From Halomonas sp. A40-4 (GTDB lineage: Bacteria > Pseudomonadota > Gammaproteobacteria > Pseudomonadales > Halomonadaceae): DNA of 64,000 bases. Both the position numbers and the translations under genes were made by a program. Location: contig NZ_CP065230.1 in the NCBI RefSeq assembly GCF_015767635.1, positions 2,232,001 to 2,296,000 of the forward strand. The letters are read 5' to 3'. Below the pieces are notes generated by a model. It worked only from the letters and a program-made list of their open reading frames with translations. It had not been told where the DNA came from and did not search any database. Below, one piece after another: positions 1-7,925 of this stretch (position 1 is its first letter; the number at the start of each line of letters is the position of its first letter).

Positions 1-1
1 G

Positions 2-3000
2 GATGCACAGGCCCAAGCTCGCGACGCCCAATTTGATGAAACCCCTTTTGGCACAGGCATGTGCCCCTTACTTATCGACGTTGCAATTTTCCCCGCCCGC
101 TATGCCATTGATGAATCGTCCGCCGAGGCAGAGGCTCCGGCGCCACACCCAATTGATGCGCATTGGCAGGGGCCTGGCTATCCTGCTATCGAAACTCGCG
201 GCTACACGCTTCGGCAACTACGGGATGGCTGGCTCTATGTCTGGGTAGAGGAAGAAGGAGAGCAACGACTTGACGAATACCGCGTGGAAGGCGCCACGTT
301 CAGCGGAGCCCCCCACCTCACTTACTCAACGCGTACGTCGCTGGCCTTGGCCTACTCATCAGTGCAGTGGACTGAGCGTATTCGCGCGCACATGCGGGAA
401 AATGCCGACGCACGCCAGCGTTTGATGCGCTCCCTTGACCCGATGACGGCGTTGAACGCCACCGCAGATGGCACATCGCTCACTGCCCACGTGGGACCTT
501 TAACCCAACTCGCAGAGCATGTCGCTGATATTACCCCCAATGGCGCGGCCGATGGTTTTACCGCTACCACCGTCTCGACCGTTGAGCGGGACAGTGACAC
601 CGAAAACAGCCAAGCCGATGACGATAGCGTCTACGAGTTACTCACGGTCAAGCTTGAAATCACTCAGGACAGCGTACTGGCTAAGGTGGACCGTCACGAC
701 GAAGCACTCTTTATCGCGCTTGATGACGATTTAGGGATTGTCAATGACCTGGCCATGGCGCTTGTTGGCCGCGAAATGGAACTTGAGGCTTTTCTTGATG
801 AACACGGGCATCGATTAGAGATGGCGTCGGTCACGCAGTTGTTATGCGGGACCGACGATAGCGAACTACCCAAAGACGTACGTAACGATCCAGAGCGGCA
901 TCGGCAGGCCCAGGAACTGCTTCAGCAGCGCCTGGAAGCTCTTGAGGCCCAGGAACTGTCTAACGCCGTTAACCGCGGCTCTCCCTTTGGGCAGCAGGGC
1001 TCCACCCTACAGCGCCATCATGAAGAACGGCTTGAAACGATCGATTCCAATTTAGCCGCCATGGGAATCGAACCGCCAAGCCGAGACGACCTGGATGCCT
1101 GGAAAAGCAAACGTCCATGGCGTGATGACGTATATCATGACGAGGCTCTTGATTATCTTGCTACGTACGAACCCAAGCTAGAACGGTTACGCAGCCATGC
1201 ACATGCCAGCCTCAGCGATATCATCGTCTGGCTTGAACGGTTACCGGCTCAAGCGGAAGAACTCTTTTATGACAATTGTGATGAGGCGCAAAGCCAGTGC
1301 CTGATGGAGTTCGTCGCCTTAATCGCGGACGCCGTTGGAGCGAATGAGACAGGCCGTGAGTGGTTAACCCGTACCTTCCGTGAGCGCGATACGCTGGTTG
1401 GCACCGGCCCATTCAACTTTTCTCCAGTGTTGGCACAAGCACTGGATCAAGTGTCTGCTCAGTGGCTGGCATCCGGCGACCCGGATGATCAAGCGATAAG
1501 CATCGAACTGGGTGATGCGCTGAACATCGGTAATGTGGCCGTTAACCTTGACACTGTCCTGGGCTACGAACATGTGCAGCAATCAGCCGTTTTTCAAGCA
1601 TTGGCACCTCCTGTCAAAGATGCTTTCTCCGTACTCAAACAAGTCGCTGCAGAGGCAGGCAAAGCGAGTTGGCAATCTATCGCCTACCATGCGCTTCCCG
1701 CCGCCGGAGCAGGCGCCCAAGTCGCCTCAAAGCAGTTAATCAGAAACCTCTCGATCACCATGGTGGTGGCCTTCGTCCATCCGGATAATGATGGCCTTTA
1801 TTTAGAACGAGACGACGCCGCACGCGCACAGCACCGCCGCTGGCGACGGGCTATGCAGCGCTTGTCGCAGTCCAAGGCAAACCTTTCGAGCAGGTTAAGC
1901 CTGCCCATGTCGCCTGGCGCGCGCGCCAATACGCATCGTGACATCGCCCGCCTTGAACAGGAGCACCGCTTGCTAGCACTAAACGAACCCAAGCGCTTCA
2001 CCGCAGGCGGAGGTAGTCAAGCGAGCGCGGGCGTGCTGGCTGACCTTGGGTTTGGCGAACTGCGCGAACAGCACCGGCAGCGGCTAGGCCGGGCAGCGGG
2101 AAACGCAGCCGCCGCGCGGGAGCGCCTGCAGCGCTGGGTAAATGCCCGAGGCATCGGTGGACTACCACTATTGATAGCGGCGCTTAACCTCGTCAACGTG
2201 ACCAATACTCTGCTAGATGCGGAAAAAGATGGCGTTGACCGCGAGGAGATGGCCACCCTTGCCAGTCAGGCAAGTTATGCCACCTCTGCCGTGATGTCGC
2301 TTTGGGTAATACCTTATTGGCAGCGGCATGCCAAAAACTTAGCGCCATTACGCGGTTCAATGACCAGCATTACTGGTGCGGGTATATCAACGTGGAAAGC
2401 TGCTGGACAATCTAGTGCTGCTAGGATTGCTGGAAAACTCGCAAGTCGCGTAGCCGGTTTAGCCGCTTTTGCGGCGATTGGGGCGGGGGTAGAGTCTTGG
2501 CAGATATGGCAGCAGCGCAAAAACTCAACAAACAAGGATGAACGACAAGCACTGACAGCAAAGTTTTTCATGACAATAGGCATGACAGGTGTCAGTGGTG
2601 CTCAATTGGTTGGCGCATTATTGAGTCGCCGGTTTGCCTTTGGCTGGATTATGGCGCCCTGGGCGGGGTGGGCAATGCTGACTTTAAGTGTTGGCTATCT
2701 GCTGTTCTCGGTGTTGGCAGAAAACTACCGTCGCGAAGGCATACGCTTATGGCTCTATCAAAGCACCTGGGGTAAAGCCAATAAGTGGACGGGCAGTGAT
2801 AATGACAATAGCGCAGAACTGCGTGCCTTGAATGAGGCGCTGCTTGAACCTTCACTCAAGCTAACCCCTGTTACCACCCTTGGAGCTGAGTTCGACACCT
2901 CCCGCACGATGTCTCCCTACTCCCCGGGTAGACGCGTGCCCATCATACAAGGCTACTGGGTACAGTTGGCTCTCCCCGCCAGTCTGTCGGGGGAAACCAT

Positions 3001-3343
3001 CACTATATCAGAGCGATTGGCGGCCGGGGCTTGGACCCCCTCGGATAGCTTTCAAACCACGCCGCCATCGGAAGTACCTCTCCAGCTACAAGAGTCTGTT
3101 TCCTATAACGCAGATGATCCGCTACGGGTATGGCAGGCGTGGTTATCGGTGGATCAACTTCCCAAAGGCCAGCCATTCCTGATGGAAGTCATCTATGACG
3201 AAGCGATCTACAGCGATAGCCAGGGCGCACTGCGCTTTCCTTTCTATCAAGCAACGCCCAGCCAAGGAAATATCGAGATCGATAAACGCTACCGTTACAC
3301 AGACAACTCAGCAAACTTACCTCTGACGTTACCGACTGCCTGA
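2..3343 (+). CDS. VasX-type T6SS effector, 5' end outside window
   Basis: Probable type VI secretion effector of the VasX family, which is thought to form pores in target membranes. The frame is open to the window edge; the first internal ATG is at 59, but the residues before it (ending FGTG) run straight into CPLLIDVAIFPARYAID, which looks like the conserved start of the VasX N-terminal domain, so the true start is probably upstream. Counting from 59: a soluble, partly helical region to about residue 700, several hydrophobic helices between about 700 and 890, then a soluble tail (about 957-1094) that is duplicated downstream at 4209-4622. A small membrane protein gene follows 22 bases later, the usual place for an immunity gene. 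The family call rests on the N-terminal pattern, size and architecture; activity is inferred. Confidence 0.75.
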   Translation, partial: DAQAQARDAQFDETPFGTGMCPLLIDVAIFPARYAIDESSAEAEAPAPHPIDAHWQGPGYPAIETRGYTLRQLRDGWLYVWVEEEGEQRLDEYRVEGATFSGAPHLTYSTRTSLALAYSSVQWTERIRAHMRENADARQRLMRSLDPMTALNATADGTSLTAHVGPLTQLAEHVADITPNGAADGFTATTVSTVERDSDTENSQADDDSVYELLTVKLEITQDSVLAKVDRHDEALFIALDDDLGIVNDLAMALVGREMELEAFLDEHGHRLEMASVTQLLCGTDDSELPKDVRNDPERHRQAQELLQQRLEALEAQELSNAVNRGSPFGQQGSTLQRHHEERLETIDSNLAAMGIEPPSRDDLDAWKSKRPWRDDVYHDEALDYLATYEPKLERLRSHAHASLSDIIVWLERLPAQAEELFYDNCDEAQSQCLMEFVALIADAVGANETGREWLTRTFRERDTLVGTGPFNFSPVLAQALDQVSAQWLASGDPDDQAISIELGDALNIGNVAVNLDTVLGYEHVQQSAVFQALAPPVKDAFSVLKQVAAEAGKASWQSIAYHALPAAGAGAQVASKQLIRNLSITMVVAFVHPDNDGLYLERDDAARAQHRRWRRAMQRLSQSKANLSSRLSLPMSPGARANTHRDIARLEQEHRLLALNEPKRFTAGGGSQASAGVLADLGFGELREQHRQRLGRAAGNAAAARERLQRWVNARGIGGLPLLIAALNLVNVTNTLLDAEKDGVDREEMATLASQASYATSAVMSLWVIPYWQRHAKNLAPLRGSMTSITGAGISTWKAAGQSSAARIAGKLASRVAGLAAFAAIGAGVESWQIWQQRKNSTNKDERQALTAKFFMTIGMTGVSGAQLVGALLSRRFAFGWIMAPWAGWAMLTLSVGYLLFSVLAENYRREGIRLWLYQSTWGKANKWTGSDNDNSAELRALNEALLEPSLKLTPVTTLGAEFDTSRTMSPYSPGRRVPIIQGYWVQLALPASLSGETITISERLAAGAWTPSDSFQTTPPSEVPLQLQESVSYNADDPLRVWQAWLSVDQLPKGQPFLMEVIYDEAIYSDSQGALRFPFYQATPSQGNIEIDKRYRYTDNSANLPLTLPTA

Positions 3344-3365
3344 TTGATAAAAGAGAGTTTTCACC

Positions 3366-4115
3366 ATGTGGTTTATTCAACCCAAGCGGGACTATGTAGC
3401 AGAAATGCCCTGGAGACATGCTGATGAACCAGCGGTGATGACGTGGCAGATACGCACACGAGACTACGACATATTTTATGCTAACTTAATGTTTTATATG
3501 ATATTGGCTATTGCCACTGTAGGCGCAGTTGCCGTTTATTCCTTTAATGAACATTTTATGTCTTCATTATTATTGGGGGGGGTAATGTTCGCTTTTCTCT
3601 TGCTAGTTGGCATGAGCATGACCCATCAAACGGCGATTATCGTTTATCGTTTAACCGATAAGCGCATCGAAGTATTTTCCTGGAAACCACAGATTGACTC
3701 GGTCAAGCCGGTAATGAAGTGGACGGCCATTATTTCCGGTGTGGGAGTGTTGTGTTTGGTATTAGTAAATCCTGACTTTATTATCGCCGCGATTGGCCCC
3801 ATAGGAATAGGTGCAATGGCAGCGTTGATGGGTAATTCTAAAGACTATCAGTCGATGGTGCGCAATGAAGAATATCATGAGATAGATTGGCCGAATACAG
3901 AAGATATTGCTGTTTGGAGAAAGCGTCGCCTGATTGGCCTGCGTTTTACTTGGAATAATGAAGATGGCTCACATTACTCCGTTTACAGCAAAGTTTATTG
4001 TCATAAAAAAGATTTTGAGAAGTGCCTAGATATATTTAAGCAGCGCCTTCCGGATACGCCCTATCGTGAAGGAAAGCTTGTTGTGCATTCGCACTTTGCG
4101 ACGCTGCCGGAATAA
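3366..4115 (+). CDS. Putative immunity protein of the VasX-like effector (membrane protein)
   Basis: A 249-residue protein with about four predicted transmembrane segments (roughly residues 37-58, 63-84, 117-134 and 136-155) and a soluble C-terminal domain that ends HSHFATLPE. I do not recognise a named family. It lies directly behind the effector gene with a purine-rich RBS (AAAGAGAG), and a near-identical copy follows a duplicated effector tail at 4645-5396. A multi-pass protein beside a pore-forming effector suggests immunity in the inner membrane, as TsiV2 does for VasX in Vibrio cholerae; this is inference from position. An 8-G run at 3575-3582 lies inside the second helix and is in frame here. 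The gene is visibly more AT-rich than the housekeeping genes that follow. Confidence 0.6.
   Translation: MWFIQPKRDYVAEMPWRHADEPAVMTWQIRTRDYDIFYANLMFYMILAIATVGAVAVYSFNEHFMSSLLLGGVMFAFLLLVGMSMTHQTAIIVYRLTDKRIEVFSWKPQIDSVKPVMKWTAIISGVGVLCLVLVNPDFIIAAIGPIGIGAMAALMGNSKDYQSMVRNEEYHEIDWPNTEDIAVWRKRRLIGLRFTWNNEDGSHYSVYSKVYCHKKDFEKCLDIFKQRLPDTPYREGKLVVHSHFATLPE
3575..3582 (+). repeat. Poly-G tract (8 G) in intact immunity gene
   Basis: Eight consecutive G within codons for Leu-Gly-Gly-Val in the second membrane helix. The frame is intact at this length. Confidence 0.9.
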
Positions 4116-4208
4116 GCAATGCTGGCGTATTTAGTTCACCTGAGGCCGGGTGTTAAAACAGAATTTGCCATATATCGCATGCTTTCGTACTACTATCACT
4201 TCCTAGCT

Positions 4209-4622
4209 AGACGTGTGCCCATCATACAAGGCTATTGGGTGCAGCTAGCCTTGCCTGCCAGTTTATCGGGAGAAAATATCACCATACCGGAGCGATTGGC
4301 GGCAGGGTCCTGGGCCTCCTCTGGTAGCTTTCAAACCACACCGTCATCGGAAGTGCCCTTGCATCTACAAGAGCCTATTTCCTAAAACGCAGATGATCCG
4401 CTACGGGTATGGCAAGCCTGGTTATCAGTAGATCAACTTCCCAAAGGCCAGCCGCTCCTGATGGAAGTCATCTATGACGAAGCTATCTACAGCGATAGTC
4501 AGGGGCAGTTGCGCTTTCCTTTCTATCAAGCAATGCTCAGCCAGGGGAATATCGAGATCGATAAACACTACCGTTACACAGAAAACTCAGCAAGCTTACC
4601 TCTGACGTTACCGACTGCCTGA
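4209..4622 (+). pseudogene. Orphan VasX-like C-terminal tail, interrupted by a stop
   Basis: Encodes a second version of the effector's last 137 residues, beginning RRVPIIQGYWVQ and ending LPLTLPTA. By eye about 18 codons differ from copy A. One of these is a tyrosine codon (TAT) turned into TAA at 4383-4385; reading continues in the same frame to the matching stop at 4620-4622. A short frame starting at ATG 4119 runs into it, but nothing upstream resembles the rest of the effector. It looks like a displaced or duplicated toxin tail of the kind seen in polymorphic toxin loci, now probably not translated in full. Confidence 0.75.
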
Positions 4623-4644
4623 TTGATTAAAGAGAGTATTCACC

Positions 4645-5396
4645 ATGTGGTTTATTCAACCCAAGCGGGACTATGTAGCAGAAATGCCCTGGAGACATGC
4701 TGATGAACCAGCAGTGATGGCATGGCAGATACGGACTCGGGACTACTATACGTTTATTGCTAATATTTTATTTTGTATAAACTTTATTATTTCATTCGCA
4801 GTAGGGTTTGCAGCTTTCTCTTTTAATGAGCCTAGTATGTCCTCGTTTATATTGGGAGCAGGTGGGGGGGGGGATTTGTCATACTTATTAGCATGAGCAT
4901 GACTCACCAAACGACGATCATCGTTTATCGTTTAACCGATAAACACATTGAGGTATTTTCCTGGAAGCCACAGATCGACTCAGTCAAGCCGGTGATGAAA
5001 TGGACGGCCATTATTTCCGGCGTGGGGGTGTTGTGTTTGATGTTTATTAATCCTGACTTTATTATCGCCGCAATTGGCCCTATCGGCATTGGCGTGATGG
5101 CGGCGTTGATGGGTAATTCTAAAGACTATCAGTCGATGGTGCGCAATGAAGAATATCATGAGATAGATTGGCCGAATACAGAAAATATTGCTGTTTGGAG
5201 AAAGCGTCGCCTGATTGGCCTGCGTTTTACTTGGTATAATGAAGATGGCTCACATTACTCTGTTTACAGCAAAGTTTATTGCCACAAAAAAGATTTTGAG
5301 AAGTGCCTAGATACATTTAAGCAGCGCCTTCCGAATACGCCCTATCGTGAAGGAAAGCTTGTTGTGCATTCGCATTTTGCGACGCTGCCGGAATAA
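4645..5396 (+). pseudogene. Second immunity-like membrane protein gene, frameshifted at a poly-G tract
   Basis: Paralogue of the gene at 3366-4115. The frame from ATG 4645 stops at 4896 after 83 residues; the rest (167 residues) reads on from 4893 in another frame. The break is at a run of ten G (4864-4873). Removing two G, to match the eight of copy A, restores one frame of exactly 249 residues, the same length as copy A. The N-terminal 30 or so residues and everything from the MSMTHQT stretch onward are nearly identical to copy A, while the first helical hairpin differs. It could be a decaying duplicate, a phase-variable gene caught in the off state, or a homopolymer sequencing error. Confidence 0.75.
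4864..4873 (+). repeat. Poly-G tract (10 G) that breaks the second immunity gene
   Basis: Ten consecutive G following GCAGGT. The reading frame stops 8 codons after the run; lengths of 8 or 11 would restore it, and 9 would hit a TAG. Long G runs are classic slippage sites. Confidence 0.9.
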
Positions 5397-5630
5397 GGTC
5401 TACTGAGGGGGTTAGTCCTAGCTTCATAGAGCAACCGTAGCACTTTGAAGCACCCAAAGAAGCAAGAAGGCCAGCAGTCCTTCTGCTTTATCCACTAAAG
5501 TGAAGCAAAGTATAGGATACCGACAACTAATCGGACCGAACGATACCAAATTCAAGCTTGTAGCGGAGCGGGTCTATGACCCCACCCTTGATCATCTCAA
5601 TATGCTCAGCGCTTCATTGCATATGCCGTT

Positions 5631-7535
5631 CTAGCGTTTTTCATCACTATCTTCCGTCGGCACAGGCGGCGTCCAGATCGGCACGTCCTCACGCTGGGGC
5701 TCGGGCCAATCCTGCTGCATGGCGCTGTTCAGGGCTTCTTCCAGCTTCATGAAAAGCTCGCCGTAGCGAGGGCTGAAGTTGATGCCTTCCTCGATTTCTT
5801 TCCAGGCATCGAACAGTTCGTCCTCGTGGGCCTCCTCGTTCTGCACAAATGCCCAGGTCATCTGCTTGGCGCGCATCGGGTGGACCCCCATGGCCGTCAG
5901 CGCATGCCCGCCCATCTCCAGTGCGGAATGGTAGGTTTCGCTGACGATGTCGTCGGCACCAGCCTCGCGCAATTGATAACCATGGCCACGGTCAAATGCC
6001 CGGGCCAGCACCCACACATGGGGGTAGTAATGCTTGACGTACTTGACCATATCAACGGCACGCTTGCGGTCATCAATGGCCACGACCAGCAGGCGCGCCT
6101 GTTCGATACCGGCGGTTTCCAGTAGATCTGAGCGACTGGCATCACCGAAATAGCTTTTGATATGAATCCGCCGCAGGTTCTCGATCTGCTCGAGCTCGTG
6201 ATCGAGCGCGACGATGGGCATGTTGTTGGCGCACAGCAGGCGGCAAATGATCTGTCCGAAACGCCCCACGCCCGCCACGATCACCGGCGCCTGTTCTTCA
6301 ATGGCATCCGCCTCGCGCCCGTCGTTTTTGGCCCGGCGATAGCGTGGCAGCACCAAGCGGTCGTAGGCGATGAACAGCAGCGGCGTCAGGAACATCGACA
6401 GCGCAATGACAAGCGACAGTACCTGGGAAATCTCGACGGGAATCACGCTGTTCTGCACGCTATAGGTCAACAGCACGAACCCGAATTCACCGGCCTGGGC
6501 AAGGCTCAGGGTGAACAGCCAACCGTTGCTGCCACGCACCCGAAACAGCAACGCCAAAACGAGCAGAATGGTTGCCTTGACGGCTATCACCACGACGCCA
6601 AGTACCAGCACCGTGCCCCACTGCGAGGCCAGTACCTGAAAGTCGATCCCCGCGCCGACGGTGATAAAGAACAGGCCCAGCAGAAGCCCCTTGAACGGAT
6701 CGATATTGGCTTCGATCTCATGCTTGAATTCGCTGTTGGCCAGTACGATACCGCCCAGAAACGCGCCCAGTGCCGGGGAAAGGTTCACCAGGCTCATGAG
6801 GGCAGCGATACCGATGACGAGCATCAGCGCCGTCGCCGTGAACACTTCACGCAGCCCGGAGCCCACCACATAACGGAATAGTTTCGGTACCAGGTAGTAA
6901 CCGCCGGCAATCACGCTGCCGATCGCCGCGACCACCACCAGGGCATACGCCCAGCCGGGCAAGTGAGCCACCAGGCTTATGCCCGCATGACTGGCGCGAT
7001 CATCCCCTGCCCCCATCAACTCTGGCAGCGCCAGCAGGGGAATCAGCGCCAGCATGGGAATGACCGCGATGTCCTGGAACAGCAACACGGAGAAGGCGCT
7101 GCGGCCTCCCTCGGTTTTTTCCAGACCCTTTTCACTCAGGGTTTGCAGCACAATCGCTGTCGAGGACAATGCGAACAGCAAGCCGATAGCGAGCGAGGTT
7201 TGCCACGTAAGCCCCAGCCACCAGGCAATGGCTGTGCCTGCCACCGTGGTCAATCCTACCTGCAGTCCGCCAAGACCGACCAGGCGTACGCGCATGGCCC
7301 AGAGCCCTTTCGGATCAAGCTCCAGACCGACCAAAAACAGCATCATCACCACACCAAATTCGGCAAAGTGCTGAATCGTGGTCGTTTCCTGCCCCACCAG
7401 ACCCAGTATCGGGCCAATGACCACACCGGCCATCAGGTAGCCCAGTACCGAGCCAAGCCCATAGCGTTTTGCAAGGGGAACAGCAATCACCGCCGCCACA
7501 AGATAAATAAACGCCTGGATAAAGTACGCGGTCAT
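5631..7535 (-). CDS. kefC: Glutathione-regulated potassium-efflux system protein KefB/KefC
   Basis: Inner-membrane K+/H+ antiporter of the CPA2 family (634 residues, close to KefC's usual size). The N-terminal two thirds is hydrophobic and has the family signatures GLGSVLGYLMAGVVIGP, HFAEFGVVMMLFLVGLELD and GRSAFSVLLFQDIAVIPML. It is followed from about residue 400 by an RCK/TrkA-N Rossmann domain with a VIVAGVGRFGQ nucleotide-binding loop. In E. coli such proteins are held shut by glutathione and open with electrophile adducts, acidifying the cytoplasm as protection. AAGGAGTCTCA precedes the ATG. No KefF/KefG-type partner gene is next to it; it diverges from the trp operon. KefB and KefC cannot be separated from sequence alone. 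Confidence 0.9.
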   Translation of the reverse strand: MTAYFIQAFIYLVAAVIAVPLAKRYGLGSVLGYLMAGVVIGPILGLVGQETTTIQHFAEFGVVMMLFLVGLELDPKGLWAMRVRLVGLGGLQVGLTTVAGTAIAWWLGLTWQTSLAIGLLFALSSTAIVLQTLSEKGLEKTEGGRSAFSVLLFQDIAVIPMLALIPLLALPELMGAGDDRASHAGISLVAHLPGWAYALVVVAAIGSVIAGGYYLVPKLFRYVVGSGLREVFTATALMLVIGIAALMSLVNLSPALGAFLGGIVLANSEFKHEIEANIDPFKGLLLGLFFITVGAGIDFQVLASQWGTVLVLGVVVIAVKATILLVLALLFRVRGSNGWLFTLSLAQAGEFGFVLLTYSVQNSVIPVEISQVLSLVIALSMFLTPLLFIAYDRLVLPRYRRAKNDGREADAIEEQAPVIVAGVGRFGQIICRLLCANNMPIVALDHELEQIENLRRIHIKSYFGDASRSDLLETAGIEQARLLVVAIDDRKRAVDMVKYVKHYYPHVWVLARAFDRGHGYQLREAGADDIVSETYHSALEMGGHALTAMGVHPMRAKQMTWAFVQNEEAHEDELFDAWKEIEEGINFSPRYGELFMKLEEALNSAMQQDWPEPQREDVPIWTPPVPTEDSDEKR

Positions 7536-7564
7536 TGAGACTCCTTGTATTTTTTTAAACTAGC

Positions 7565-7592
7565 TTGACTTCACTGACGCAAACGGTATCGT
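7565..7592 (+). promoter_or_regulatory. Promoter of the trpR-trpE-trpG operon
   Basis: TTGACT (-35, 7565-7570) and TATCGT (-10, 7587-7592) with a 16-base spacer. The -10 overlaps the trp operator by two bases, so TrpR binding would block polymerase. Placed by eye. Confidence 0.55.
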
Positions 7593-7608
7593 ACTAGTAC
7601 GCTAGTAC
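7591..7608 (+). promoter_or_regulatory. trp operator (TrpR-binding palindrome)
   Basis: Perfect inverted repeat GTACTAG-TACG-CTAGTAC. Half-sites and the 4-base centre spacing match the CTAG-containing trp operators of E. coli (for example ACTAG-TTAA-CTAGT in trpO). It lies 38 bases before trpR and is the only such site I saw in the window. Confidence 0.85.
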
Positions 7609-7646
7609 ATTATCTATTACCTGGTGGCACACGATGTCTTCAAACC

Positions 7647-7925
7647 ATGCTTTCAAACGATGATTACCAGGCGGAGCTGGTTCGCCACTTGCTTGCCATC
7701 GACTCTCCAGAGGCAATGGATGAAGCACTTGCCAGCCTGCTGACCCCTGCAGAGTATCAAGAAATCAGTAAGCGCCTACAGATTTTCAAGCTGCTGCGCG
7801 AGGGTGTCCCCCATCGCAAAATTGCCGAAACCCTGGGCGTAGGGATCGCCACGGTATCCCGTGGCTCACGCGCCTTGACCTCGTTACCCTCTTCACGACC
7901 TTCTTCACGGAATGATCATCTATGA
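7647..7925 (+). CDS. trpR: Trp operon repressor
   Basis: TrpR-family DNA-binding protein, 92 residues, that represses when bound to tryptophan. The core is recognisable: LLTPAEYQEISKRLQIFKLL, then the helix-turn-helix VPHRKIAETLGVGIATVSRGS. Compared with the 108-residue E. coli protein it ends early; after GSRALTSLP a serine-rich tail (SSRPSSRNDHL) replaces the last helix. The gene opens an operon with trpE, overlapping it by ATGA (7922-7925), and sits behind a trp operator, so it should regulate itself and its downstream partners. No strong RBS is visible; an upstream ATG at 7634 is out of frame. Confidence 0.88.
   Translation: MLSNDDYQAELVRHLLAIDSPEAMDEALASLLTPAEYQEISKRLQIFKLLREGVPHRKIAETLGVGIATVSRGSRALTSLPSSRPSSRNDHL

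Larger units (their letters stand above)
2930..4115 (+). repeat. Effector-tail/immunity cassette, copy A
   Basis: Direct repeat unit covering the last 137 codons of the VasX-like gene plus the whole immunity gene. It matches 4209-5396 at a constant offset of 1279 bases through the effector tail and into the start of the immunity gene. The match weakens only across the first two membrane helices of the immunity gene, and the offset becomes 1281 after them. Confidence 0.9.
4209..5396 (+). repeat. Effector-tail/immunity cassette, copy B (degraded)
   Basis: Second copy of the unit at 2930-4115. The 93 bases between the two copies (4116-4208) show no similarity to the body of the effector, so only the tail and immunity parts were duplicated. 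Both genes in this copy are interrupted: one nonsense codon in the tail, and a +2 shift at a G run in the immunity gene. Confidence 0.9.

Noticed and set aside
5461..5490. Hairpin AGAAGG/CCTTCT as a terminator after the immunity gene, or part of a tRNA
   Set aside because: The stem is short, no T run follows, and no cloverleaf or CCA end can be drawn.
6162..6881. Long open frames opposite kefC, and similar ones opposite ppc (13075-14004), rlmD/cysM (18854-19834), the TPR gene (38994-39761) and etfA (49002-49853)
   Set aside because: They lie antisense to well-supported genes, show no recognisable domains, have shadow-like composition typical of GC-rich DNA, and lack suitable RBS.
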